NCBI GenBank assembly: GCA_024305745.1
Contig: JAHRBS010000010.1
Coordinates: 3,045,501 to 3,109,500, forward strand
Length of the DNA stretch: 64,000 bases
Reading direction: 5' to 3'
Source: Polyporus tsugae
Taxonomy: Eukaryota > Basidiomycota > Agaricomycetes > Polyporales > Polyporaceae
The number at the start of each line of letters is the position of its first letter. Positions within the stretch are counted from its first letter, which is position 1. The translations under genes were made by a program, and so were the position numbers. Below are positions 34,569 to 44,278 of the stretch, piece by piece. The notes under the pieces are model-generated. The model saw only the letters and a program-made list of their open reading frames with translations. It was not told the DNA's origin and searched no databases.

Positions 34569-36109
34569 GCAGTGGTTTCCTGATGCTCTTGCTTGCTCCT
34601 GAGTTCAAACTCCTTGAGTGCGTTGACAACAAACTCCATTCGGTCCTGGTCTTCAGTCTTGGCTTCTTCCTCGATGGCCCGTATCTTGGTTGGTGCAACA
34701 CCCTTGCCTTTGAAGTCGGGAAGCTCGTAGTACCCCTTGTATACCGGGTTGCGACACTTGGTGCCAGACTTGTAAGGGTGTTTGCCGCACCGGAAGCACA
34801 TCTTCTTGGCTAGCCAGTCCTCTTGTTCCTTGGAGAGCTTCTCCAGCTTGCACATTGCATCGATGTCTATGGCATCGGGATCTCTGGCAGCTCTTGAAGA
34901 GGAGGTGGCCTTGTGGTACTTGTTCCCTCGGTAGTCCATCTCGATCCTGAGTACCCAATCCAGGAAGTTCTCCCACTTCGTGGGGACTGTAAACGGTGAC
35001 AAGGAGCGGTGGGTGATCATAGTGGTACAGAGATCGCCCTTGCACTGAGCGTCAATACGATGAATGAGCTCCACATCAGAGTAACCAGACTTGATGGCAA
35101 AACGGCAGAAGTTCTCCGCAAATAAGGCGAGGGACGAGTGGGACTTAGCACACAGTTCCTCCAAAGATTGTTGAGCGGACTTCTCTGGTGCTAGTTCCCG
35201 GTATCCGCTCTTGAGCCGGTCAACGAAACTGGTCCAGGTGCCAAGGTAGGTGTTGTCTGCAGCTTTTTGAGCATAGTCATCCATGTACGACTGGGCTCCT
35301 CCTTCCAAAAATAATAAAGCGGTGGTGATCTTGTCGTCATCCATCGTGATGTTCTGGTACCAGAACCAAATGCCAAGTTTCTGGAACCATTGCTCCACCG
35401 TAAGATCCGGGGTTTTGCCTTTAAACTTGGGAGGGTTTGCGATTCTAGGCCGGTGGGTTTTGTGCGATGGGACAGTTGCCGGGGCCGTGCGGATAGGTGC
35501 CGTGGTTGGGTGAGCAATGAGGGAAGCAACTTGTGTTTTCAGTTCCTTGATCGCCTCAACGAGCATCATAGTGTTGGTGTTGAGGATGTCCATCTCCGTT
35601 TTGAGGACTTCCCTCTCAGCCTTGAGCGTATCATTCTCCGTTTCCAAGTCACGACAGCGGGACTCCAGGTCATCCATGGCTTCGTGGAGCTTTGTGTGGG
35701 TGACACACCTTTTCTGCTGGGCTTGGAGTTTGTGGATGTTGACGGCGGTTGAGTTCCGGTGTTCATACATTTTGTTCCCTAACTGGTTGTAAGCTCCTAT
35801 AATGTCTTGCCTGATCATATCATTCATTACGGCTAGGATCCAGTCGATGTACTCGGTGTCTATTTCGTAGTGTGTCCCAGATGCTCGGACTGCCTCTGTG
35901 AGCGTGTTGTATGGTTTACCCTGAAACGTCCAGCTTGTTGGAGTCTGTATAGGTTCAAGGGTTAGTGTTGGTGACGGCGGGCATGTGGGGTGTTGTGAGG
36001 TTGGCCGGGGGGTTATTTCCGTTTCAAGCAGATTGTTTCCTCCGCCGGGTGGTGTGTGCGGTTCCTCAGGCCCAAAGGCATCCGTTGAGAGAACTTCAAA
36101 GCGAGACAT
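34523..36109 (-). CDS. gag capsid/nucleocapsid protein
   Basis: 528 residues from the ATG at 36109 and uninterrupted. A Pro/Thr-rich N-terminus is followed by a coiled-coil (LESRCRDLETENDTLKAE). The capsid-like region runs from NPPKFKGKTPDLTVEQWFQK through LFAENFCRFAIKSGYSDVEL. The nucleocapsid has a CCHC-type knuckle variant, CFRCGKHPYKSGTKC. The C-terminus is acidic (RAIEEEAKTEDQDRMEF). It overlaps pol by 46 nt in a frame requiring a -1 shift. No canonical X-XXY-YYZ heptamer is evident in the overlap, although a GATTTTC run is present. Confidence 0.88.
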   Translation of the reverse strand: MSRFEVLSTDAFGPEEPHTPPGGGNNLLETEITPRPTSQHPTCPPSPTLTLEPIQTPTSWTFQGKPYNTLTEAVRASGTHYEIDTEYIDWILAVMNDMIRQDIIGAYNQLGNKMYEHRNSTAVNIHKLQAQQKRCVTHTKLHEAMDDLESRCRDLETENDTLKAEREVLKTEMDILNTNTMMLVEAIKELKTQVASLIAHPTTAPIRTAPATVPSHKTHRPRIANPPKFKGKTPDLTVEQWFQKLGIWFWYQNITMDDDKITTALLFLEGGAQSYMDDYAQKAADNTYLGTWTSFVDRLKSGYRELAPEKSAQQSLEELCAKSHSSLALFAENFCRFAIKSGYSDVELIHRIDAQCKGDLCTTMITHRSLSPFTVPTKWENFLDWVLRIEMDYRGNKYHKATSSSRAARDPDAIDIDAMCKLEKLSKEQEDWLAKKMCFRCGKHPYKSGTKCRNPVYKGYYELPDFKGKGVAPTKIRAIEEEAKTEDQDRMEFVVNALKEFELRSKQEHQETTAWIIETNEQDFLQRM

Positions 36110-36889
36110 AATATATTCCAAACTCCGGGGTGTTCTATGCCAAAAGGAAAACTACAAGACAATCCAGTCTAAGTACCCAAACTTGTCTAGCTCAACAATT
36201 GTGTTCGCTATTCTAGGGAAACATTGTCCTAAACCTGAAAACTTTATCTTTCCAAACTCCTTGCAGAACCAGTTGATGCTCTGTTGTTGACTGTGGGTCC
36301 AGTTGGGTCCGCTGTGGTTGATATTGTCGCTGATCCACTCGAGTTGGTCGCCGATGTGTTAGATGGCTAGACGATGGCCGTGCGGAAGGTCGTCGAGTAG
36401 CACCTTGCAGTCGAAGACGGCTTGGAGATGCTTGAGGACGGCATGGGCCTTAGTCTCGATGATAGCAAGGTTGTTGTTGACGTCGGTGCGGGTGAAAGCT
36501 GGGAGTGATGCAGCAGAGATGCGGCACGCAAGGGGAACAGGTAGTGGTAGGACAGGGGTTGGTAGCGTGGGTGTGGGTGCCTAGATGTGGGGTGTGTTGG
36601 GCAAAGGTCGGGCGTAGGGAACAGATTGAGGCAGAGCCTTGCGACAAGGGACCAGAGGTGCGTGCTCCCGAAGGTGGTAGCGAAGGCGACCCTTAGCAGA
36701 GTCCACAAGTACGCAGGATATCTGGTCCTGGACTGGGAGATGACCGTGCCTCTTGAAGTGGCGACGGGTAAACTCCTGGAGGTCTTGCTCCTTGGAGGGA
36801 ATGGGGGATGATAAACGTGTATAAAACTCCTGGGGGGAAGAGAGATGGCTGGCTAGTGACTTGGGCACTGAACCAGGGGCCTAGGTGTG
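36110..36889 (-). other. Retrotransposon 5' leader
   Basis: About 780 nt between the primer-binding site and gag. A 95-codon ORF (36868-36581, starting PKSLASHLSSPQEFY) precedes gag and ends at a TAG. Its composition is protein-like, so it may be a remnant N-terminal gag extension or an upstream ORF. No family recognised. Confidence 0.5.
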
Positions 36890-36900
36890 AGATTCTGTCT
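36890..36900 (-). other. Primer-binding site, self-priming type
   Basis: Two bases inside the 5' LTR, the element strand reads AGACAGAATCT. This is the exact reverse complement of AGATTCTGTCT inside the LTR (37078-37068), at the predicted transcript start. An 11-nt match between mRNA 5' end and primer-binding site is the arrangement known from Tf1/sushi elements, which prime with their own folded mRNA instead of a tRNA. Confidence 0.7.
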
Positions 36901-36902
36901 AA

Positions 36903-37320
36903 TGTCACAGCCGAACAACTGTGCCACAAAACAAACAAAAGGGGGGGCTCACTGATGGAGACACACAGAGGGTGGCAACAGAAGTAGAGGATAGATTGGC
37001 CTAGACTAGAAGGCAGAGGATGGCAGGGGCTGTTAAGCTGCCTACAGATGATGGGGGAATGAACAAGAGACAGAATCTAAGGTCTCTGAGCCCACATCAC
37101 AGCCCTTATATACTATACATGACAGGTGCACAGACCACCTGGCTTCAGGGCAGGCTTGGGTACTGATGGCAGGTGAGCCAGTCCAAAAGGAGAACAAAGA
37201 GGTAAGTACTATTACATAATGATGACCAGTGTCCAGGCTAGAGTCCGGAAATGGGTGAACCTGGGGTTAGGGTTGGTGGCTATGACTGTGGTACCAAACG
37301 TGGTGCGAAAAACCGTGACA
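36903..37320 (-). repeat. 5' LTR (right end)
   Basis: 418 bp, ending in CCGTGACA on the plus strand. On the element strand it contains a TATA box and, 34 nt downstream, the presumed R-region start. 98.8 percent identical to the left LTR (413 of 418). Confidence 0.95.
37106..37112 (-). promoter_or_regulatory. TATA box of the retrotransposon promoter
   Basis: The element strand reads TATATAA. It lies 34 nt upstream of the AGATTCTGTCT start that pairs with the primer-binding site, the correct spacing for a TATA-directed start. Confidence 0.7.
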
Positions 37321-37325
37321 GATGC
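37321..37325. repeat. Target-site duplication, right copy (GATGC)
   Basis: Identical to 30322-30326 and directly abuts the right LTR. Confidence 0.9.
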
Positions 37326-38555
37326 AACGGCAGGTATGTGCAGGGTCCAGATAAGTAGAGAGGAAAATCGGGAAGAAAGAGGAATCTTGGAGCCCATCAA
37401 CTATCAGCATGATCACGGTTGCAGACTGAGACAAGTGGGGGACAATGTACAGTAAGTACTTACTGGATATCACGGTAGCTGTGACGTCGCTCCATTAAAA
37501 CGGTGCCCGGCCCGGTGTCACCTCGTCTCCACACCCACAACCAGTGCACGGTCACCCTGGACTCACCATGGTACTAGTAGAGCAACTAGTTCTTCTTATA
37601 AACATCCTTGGCCATGGATGGCTCTTCGCTTCGTCCTGCACACAACCTACCTGTGTCAAAGCGGTCCCACTTCACTCGGCAATCCAGTCCAGAACCTCTG
37701 TTCTCCGTGCGTACGCCGTACGGTATGCTCTGCCACAGCCTTGACAGTATATTCAATAGCCGCGGGACTCCGAGGGTCTACTAGATCATTTTCGCTGTCC
37801 CCCACACCCGCTTGAAAAAAAAAGTTGTGCTCTTGCCTGGCCTTGCGACCCGTTTTCCGCCAATGTGTTACGTGGATTCTCAACTAGTACTTAACACCCG
37901 CCGTCATCGTCGATGGGGCGGCACGCGACATATTGAAACTAAATGGGAAACTACTCCCGTCTCTCTGCAAGTCCCTTCTCGTCGTCAACGTAACTTACGT
38001 AAGTACGTATGTATTAGTAAAATGCAAAGTCTTCTGCAATTCCTGTCGGGTGCGGGCTTGAAATCGATGTTACATACATAGTCGTTGAAGAGTCGAATCC
38101 CTAGAATTCAGCTCGTTAATGACAAGCAATGAAACGGTCAAGGACATCGGACCTGGTCACCTATCATAAGTAGCTACAAAACGGCGGAGTGGGAATGTAT
38201 GAGACGATTGGGGCACATGGAGACCAGGGTTGGGGTTGTGCTAAATGACTACCATCACGGATGCGTTCTTCATGTGCGCCCACGTATGATTGCACAGTTA
38301 ATGTACGGGATCTATCGATTAACTACACACCCATTGCTCAATGTTCAACGTCGAGGTTAGAATTGCCTCCCAAGGAGAAGTTCAGGCCACACTTGCTGGA
38401 TGGAGAGCTGACGCCCGAGTCCGACGCACGCGAGCGCCACGTGGCCGATATTCGCGGGGCGGAGCCTGTTCGCTGTTCTTGCGGACTCTGTCCTCCACCC
38501 TTCCTAGGCCGCTCTCCTCGACGGTCGACGCGCCGTCATTCTCTCCCCCCTCAAC
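37326..38555. other. Intergenic, upstream of the WTAP-like gene
   Basis: About 1.2 kb with no recognisable coding sequence. The final ~150 bp before 38556 are CT-rich (CTCTCCTCG, CTCTCCCCCC) and probably hold the WTAP-like transcription start. Confidence 0.4.
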
Positions 38556-39800
38556 ATGGACCTCCCTACACCACGGGTATTGGAACTAGAGACCCTTCTG
38601 CGTCAGCGCGACACGCAGGTTGCAGAACTCACTGTGCGTATCGCCTACCCGCAGCTGATAGCCACCGTACTCACACTTCGACGCGTCCTCACAGGATGAA
38701 GTCACGCATTTACGCCAGTTCCTGGCGAGCCAGCCTCCTCCCTCGGCCACGGAGCCGACTACTATCCCACCAGCGTTGATGTCGTTGCTGTTGCCCTATC
38801 TCACCCAACGCGGAGCCACAGCCACATCTGGGTCGACCTCGGTCACTACTGCACTTATACAAAGAGCCAAGATTCTTCAGGAAGAGAACGATGAGCTTTA
38901 CGAGTTGTTGAAGACAGGAGAGACGGGGCGGTTAAAGGAGGACGTCCAGACTTTGAGACGGGTTGTCCAAAAGCTCGAAGGAGCATTAAGAGGTGTGTGT
39001 GGCGCGCGTGTTCCTCGGTGGCAGACGGATTGACAGTTGTGGGGGTCGTAGGATCGCATCAAGTCATCGCGTCTTTGTCGTACGTGGCCCGTTTCCCTCC
39101 TGCTCCTGCAGCTCCCCTGACCTGTGTACTTGTACTGTGTAGCGCCGAACTAGAGAAGTCGCAAGACGCGCTCCTCCACTCGCACGGGCGCCAACCCCAT
39201 CCAGCACACCAACCTTCTCCAGCGCCTCGTGCGCATCAACTCCCCCCACATTTGTCGAACGGCTCTGGGAAGCTGCCCCCTACTGGACCGCGGGCGCACA
39301 AAAAGCCGCGTATCTCGGAGCCGCAAGTGTCTCCTACCGCGTCCACTGCCCCCCTTCCGATTCCGCCCAAGCCGCATCTATCCGCTGCCAATGCCACCCA
39401 GCCCCGCGGCGGCTCTCGAGACTCCCGTGCTTCCATCGACAGGAAGCCAAACGAGGCTGGCGGAGGTATGGACGTGGACGACGATAACCGTTCGAGACCT
39501 CGGTCGCCTGTGCGGGAACGCGATCGTCCACCTCACAGAGACAGAGACCGCGATCGGGACCGTGATCGCGACAGGGACAGGGACCGCGTAAGGAACCGTG
39601 ACCGACAGCCCGAGAAGGAGCGCGATCGCGACCGTGACCACACCAGGCAGTCTCGTCGCAACGCGGGCGGAGGCGGTGGCGGTGGGCCTGGAGGAGGGGG
39701 CCGCCGGGGAGGTGGCAGACGGACAAACGGGAACAGCAACGACGCCGATTCTTTTGCGAACGGAGGGGACCGAACGTTGGCGGAACGTATGGGACTGTGA
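38556..39800 (+). CDS. WTAP/Mum2-like coiled-coil protein (putative m6A methyltransferase subunit)
   Basis: Exons 38556-38633, 38695-38992, 39052-39079 (28 nt) and 39143-39800 give 353 residues. An N-terminal coiled-coil starts with LELETLLRQRDTQVAELTDE. The core is RAKILQEENDELYELLKTGE, then LQTLRRVVQKLEGALR and a junction peptide (GSHQVIASLSAELEKSQD). This order resembles the WTAP/Fl(2)d/Mum2 signature (resting on ...LIQENQEL... and ...SSQDEL... blocks), a scaffold of the mRNA m6A writer complex. The C-terminal half is disordered: Pro/His-rich, then a run of Arg-Asp dipeptides (about 39525-39650) and a Gly-rich RGG-like tail. Family assignment is moderate; any coiled-coil RNA-binding scaffold could look similar. 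Confidence 0.65.
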
Positions 39801-42800
39801 TCAGACGCTCGAGTGGTGTGCAGGACGCACGCGTTGTGTTGTGTAGTACATACGGTATGACTTTCCCTAGGATCTTGCATTATGTGTATTCATAAGGTCT
39901 AACTTATCCGGATCTGGACCATTTCCCCACAGCTGTATCATACTATGTTTGCGCTCTATCGTCTATTGTCTATCGTCGTAATGCTTTGCAAAATCGTAGC
40001 GTCGCGTCTCGTTGTATCTCCCCATATCTCTCTGTCCCTTCAGGCTTCCATCACTCCCTGTCTACCGTGTACATGTTTGCTGACCTATCCTCTCTTCTTG
40101 ACCTTCCTGTAGTCTCCAGTTGCGATACCAACATGACCATTGCGAGTTGGACGTGGGACCCATATACTACCAGCAAGTATCCCTCCTCTATATCTGTAGC
40201 CTTTCTTTCTTGGACAGACCTGGATAGCATACCTCAACAGGCGCATGTATGCGTACACTTCGATCGTCTTATGTTTCTCCTTGTTTAGTAATGATCACAA
40301 CGCAACTCTGTCTATTATAAATTTCCCGCTATCCCATGGGTTAACAAGACGATGGTGCGCCCGGCCCTTTCCCCTTTCTCCTCGGACTGACAAGAGGGGA
40401 ACTCTTCAAAATAACAGTGTACCTTCCGGCCTATCATGCGACTGTCGGACGGACATGCACCCAGTACTTATCACAACACAGTTTCCCCTGGCCCTCGTCA
40501 TCAAGTGCCTCAGTCAAGAGATCCCTCGTCAGTTGGGTGTATGGAGCAAGAGATAGTCCAGTCTAGAGATCGTCGACGACCCCCATGGCAGGTGGGTAAT
40601 CCTATTCCTTCAAGTTAAGCCTGAGTCTGCGAAGATATTGTGCAGGCAGATTGCTTCGAGTTCTCTGCGTACGCCGCGACCGTCGATCGCCACGTGCACT
40701 TAGGCTCTCCACGCATGTCGCACCCATCGTGTAACGAGTTGCAAAAGACTCTTTAGACGTTTCATATCCGACCCGTCCCTCGAAGATCCGCATCCGCATA
40801 TGCCCCAACGTCCCCGGCCCATTACGGCACGCTAATACCACGGACTTTGCAGGTCAGTATATCTCCGAGAGCCCGGCCCTTCCGACCTCCGGCTTTGTGG
40901 GAGCCACGCCCGACGATGCACACCACGTCCTTTGCATGTCGTCGTCCAATCGCAAGGGAATGATCACAAGGTTGTGCGCTGTACAAGTACGCTTACGCTT
41001 TCCTCTCATCTCGGTCCTCGGCTAAGGCTATTGTGACAGAATGCGTCGGTCCGAACGCGTTTTGAGAGGGGACGCTGCACCGCATCTCGCCCCTCCCGTC
41101 CCACGGGGTGGGCTTCTCGCGACCAAGGGGACGCGGTTCATTGACAGCTCGGAGGAGCGCTGTCCAGTGCGCGGATCAACGAGCGAGCGTTAGGTAGGGT
41201 CCTCTCGTCGTCCCTGGGCTCGCTGACGGCATTGCTACATAGAATTGTCGTTGCCAGTACTATAAAGGACGCCCGCCGCTCGGTATCGTCGGGGGTGCAG
41301 CGCCCACGCCCATTTCGCATTAATATCGTTCCCTTCAGGTGACCGAGGGTCTCCCGTGTTTCAAGAGCGTGGCGCGCCTTGAGCTTCTTGGTCTCCCCGC
41401 TCGCAGGCGTCCCGCTGGGCTCAAGTTGGACCGTCGCCCAAATGACTGGAACAGAACCCGGCCGTGGCTGGGGCTTCGTTGACGCCAGCGCTTGCAAGGA
41501 ACTGAGAAGCAGCCCAACAAGCGCTGCGCATTCTCAGACAAGGTCGAGGGCGCGTCGCTCCGGCTCCGAGCCCTGTGTCTTCGGAGTTCCGCGCCGTCGA
41601 GGAAGCACTTTGCATCATCACCTGCAGGGCTTCATGACCTGGCGCGTCGCGCAGTCCTGACGCGCCGACGACAATGCTAAATGCAGGTGAGCGCGCGCTC
41701 TCTAAGTACGACAGCTTCGGGGCTCACGTTCGTGCATTTCAGCCGCCCATGGCATTCCCGTGCGGGCATTCTCGGGGCTTGGAGCTTGGAACGTCGGGCG
41801 TGACCGCCGGGCACGGCTTGGAAGATCGCAGCATTAGCTGGGGGTGGGTTGCATGGCCTCGGTCCATGTTTCAATAATAAACATTCCGAATATCCTTGGC
41901 CGCGCCTCTGCACAGTGCGGGTGGGCCCACCCCTGCCCACCCCGACGACACCGCTGCGCGTGCAGGACGCGACGTCGTATCGTGTTTCGCACATTGCTAT
42001 GACTGATGGAGAACGAACTCGCGCAACTGTGGCGCCAAACAATTCTCCTACTGTCGTAGTCCAGCGGCGCCGCCATGGATCGCGCTGGCGTAACGGCACG
42101 CGGGTCACAGGCAGCCTTTCCATGCCTCCAGGCTCCGGTTCCGTTGCCCGTCGGACGTCGCGGGCCCGACCCCATCATTGCATGACCACGCGCAAGTGCT
42201 TGGCCACGGCTCCCAGGCCGTGACACCATGCACGCACGGGGAGTGAGCCACAGCCCACGACTGTACATCAGCGCGATAATTTCAAAGTCCCAGGATACCT
42301 CAGATACAGGTACATACCCATACTTCGACTCCGGACCCCTCGGTGCGTTCATCTGGAAATTTGTCCTCGGGGATATGTTCCGCCTGCCTTGAACCTCCGG
42401 AGCGCAACGCGCGCGCAACAGTGGCCGGGGAGAGCGGGAGCGCGGTGTCAGCATTGGAAATGTAAATATGTCGACGGCGATGCTCGAGGGTGCCTGCCCG
42501 CAAGTAGAGCACCGTTCGCCCCAGCGCGAAATATCGCAGGTTAAGGACCCATGTTCAGGCCCGGGGTGCATGCCGAGCTCAGCGGCGCGCGCCCCGCTTG
42601 GCCGCTCGCGAGCTTCTAGTGGCGACAACGGCTAGCACTTCGGGCGCGCGAGACACTCGCTCTTCGGGCGCGCGCAGCCAGGCCAACTACTAACTAGTGG
42701 GCGCAAGCGTGGGAGGTAAAGCGGCGGGCGAAGTGCGCACGCTTCATGTAGACCAGTATGTACCTTTTCTTCACAAGATTCCATTCCTCATGTCGCCGAA

Positions 42801-43600
42801 TATGTCACGGAGAAGTTTGCACCGTGGAGCAACCACACCAGGAGATCATTCAAAGACAATTGGACGTTGGATATTGAATAGTAGCACAGTTAGTTGTATG
42901 TATTCCGCATCGCAGTTAGCCTACAACGTCGAACTACACAGGCGTCCGGGGCCTGTAAGGAATTAGAGCGCGGGTGCGGCGAAGACTAGGTAGCGGATTA
43001 CTACATCATACGATAGCGAAGAAGGCTGAACGAACGGTGAACGATGTGGAGAAACTATATGTACAATGAAGGCTTGGAATGCGACGAGGTGCGGTGGATG
43101 CGAGAGAGGATAGTGAAACGAGAATGAGTGTGGACGCTTGCAGTTAAGGTTGATGCACCGAGAACGAAAGACTACGGTGAGGGAACCCCAGAGAGAGAGA
43201 AAAACATAAAATAATGATGATGGAGAATAAAGATGTGAGAGTATCGTAAGCGATGATAGGATAGAGAATTGGGTGCGCCGCTGAGTGCGTGCGACAGTAC
43301 AACCCCTGCGCCAAGCACGGTACGCTCGCATTAAGGCCGCATTCGACAGCGTTAGCGCTGCATACGATGTGGCCAAGGTGGTGGTTAGGGGGAGGCCAGG
43401 TAGTGCCTAGTCCAGGAGATGACAACGCCAGGCCCTCCCCCTGTACGCGCCGTTCCGTAAGCATCATCGTGCCCGTCCTGGTCGCGTCGGATGCGCAGAC
43501 AGCCCCCAAACGCGCTGCGTCATCACAGCAAGATGATGATGATGATGGTGCTGACGATGATGCCAGATGCGAACGCTCGGACAACGCACGCCCGAAGGCA
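39801..43600. other. Gene-poor GC-rich stretch
   Basis: About 3.8 kb without a convincing gene. 39801-40560 is pyrimidine-rich and may hold the WTAP-like 3' region. 41030-42700 is GC- and CpG-rich; it has several long chance ORFs on both strands (such as 41834-42628) without family resemblance or splice logic. A direct repeat CTCTTCGGGCGCGCG-like unit occurs twice near 42636-42676. 43144-43584 has an open Ser-rich frame discussed with the next feature. Confidence 0.4.
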
Positions 43601-44278
43601 TCAAAGGGACCTGCAACCTAACCCTCGACGCCTCGGACTGGCGCTAGCACGAGAGTGGTGTGGCCGAAGCACCGGTGATGAGAAGCCGTTAGGGGTGGAT
43701 GAGTCCGTGCTGTCAGAAGAGAGATCTGGAATGATGATCTGGACAGGACGCGCGCGCGATGTAGAGGGAGGCGGGGTGCGGAGGACAGGCCGTTTCGCGC
43801 CGGGGGTGTTGAAGGCGGAAGACGGGATCGGAGGGACTGGCGGGATCGACACAGCGGATGACTGTTGTGGCGGCGGGGGCGAGTGGGATCGTGCGCGGGC
43901 TACTGGGGCGATGGAGGATGTACGGCGGTGGAAGCGTCTGGAGGACGGGCTGCGAGGAGGAGAGGGAGAGGATCGCGAGAAAGGAAAACCATCAGACTCC
44001 TCGGTCTGCATTGGGGTGGATCTCCGTGTGCCGAACTCATCTCCATCAAACCAGAGTTGTTTTTGAATCTTGGGTGTGAGAGTGGCGGGATCCGAATGGA
44101 CGAGCTTCTCGAGCAAGGGAGAGCCGACTAGGCGGGGAGGGATGGGTGGCTCGTTGAGGTGAGGTGGTAGATGAAGGCGGGATCGGGAGGAGACGCGCCT
44201 GGGGAAGGCGGGAGGGGAGGGGAGGGCGGCTGGGACAAGCTGAGGAGAAGGCATTCTTGGAGGCGGATAGAGGGACAT
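43601..44278 (-). CDS. Hypothetical Ser/Pro/Arg-rich protein
   Basis: An uninterrupted 225-codon ORF from the ATG at 44278. The only ordered-looking block is EKLVHSDPATLTPKIQKQLW with FDGDEFGTRR. The rest is Ser/Pro/Arg low complexity with many SP sites (RSSPSPPRSPSSRR), as in a phosphorylated nuclear or cell-polarity regulator. Frames directly up- and downstream look like continuations shifted by one base: MASFVPAPLSTQHAYIDSP ahead of it, and PFDAFGRALSERSHLASSSA behind, at 43584-43144. The gene may therefore be longer and carry frameshifts, or the boundaries may be mis-spliced here. Function unknown. Confidence 0.45.
   Translation of the reverse strand: MSLYPPPRMPSPQLVPAALPSPPAFPRRVSSRSRLHLPPHLNEPPIPPRLVGSPLLEKLVHSDPATLTPKIQKQLWFDGDEFGTRRSTPMQTEESDGFPFSRSSPSPPRSPSSRRFHRRTSSIAPVARARSHSPPPPQQSSAVSIPPVPPIPSSAFNTPGAKRPVLRTPPPSTSRARPVQIIIPDLSSDSTDSSTPNGFSSPVLRPHHSRASASPRRRGLGCRSL

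Larger units (their letters stand above)
30327..37320 (-). mobile_element. Full-length Ty3/gypsy LTR retrotransposon (chromovirus, Tf1/sushi-like)
   Basis: A 6,994-bp element read on the minus strand, bounded by two 418-bp LTRs that start TGTCA and end TGACA, with GATGC target duplications on both sides. Order in element orientation: 5' LTR (37320-36903), a primer-binding site that looks self-priming, an ~780-bp leader, gag (36109-34523), pol (protease, reverse transcriptase, RNase H, integrase, chromodomain; 34568-30756), polypurine tract, 3' LTR. RT-before-integrase order and the chromodomain place it in the Ty3/gypsy chromoviruses. The LTRs differ at five positions, all transitions, so insertion is fairly recent. 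Pol is interrupted by four TGA codons, so this copy is non-autonomous unless complemented. Confidence 0.96.

Noticed and set aside
38261..38779. 172-codon plus-strand ORF upstream of the WTAP-like gene
   Set aside because: It runs in another frame through the WTAP-like first exon and intron; no family similarity.
41834..42628. 264-codon minus-strand ORF
   Set aside because: It lies in GC-rich DNA where stops are rare, has long frames on both strands and no domain or splice logic.
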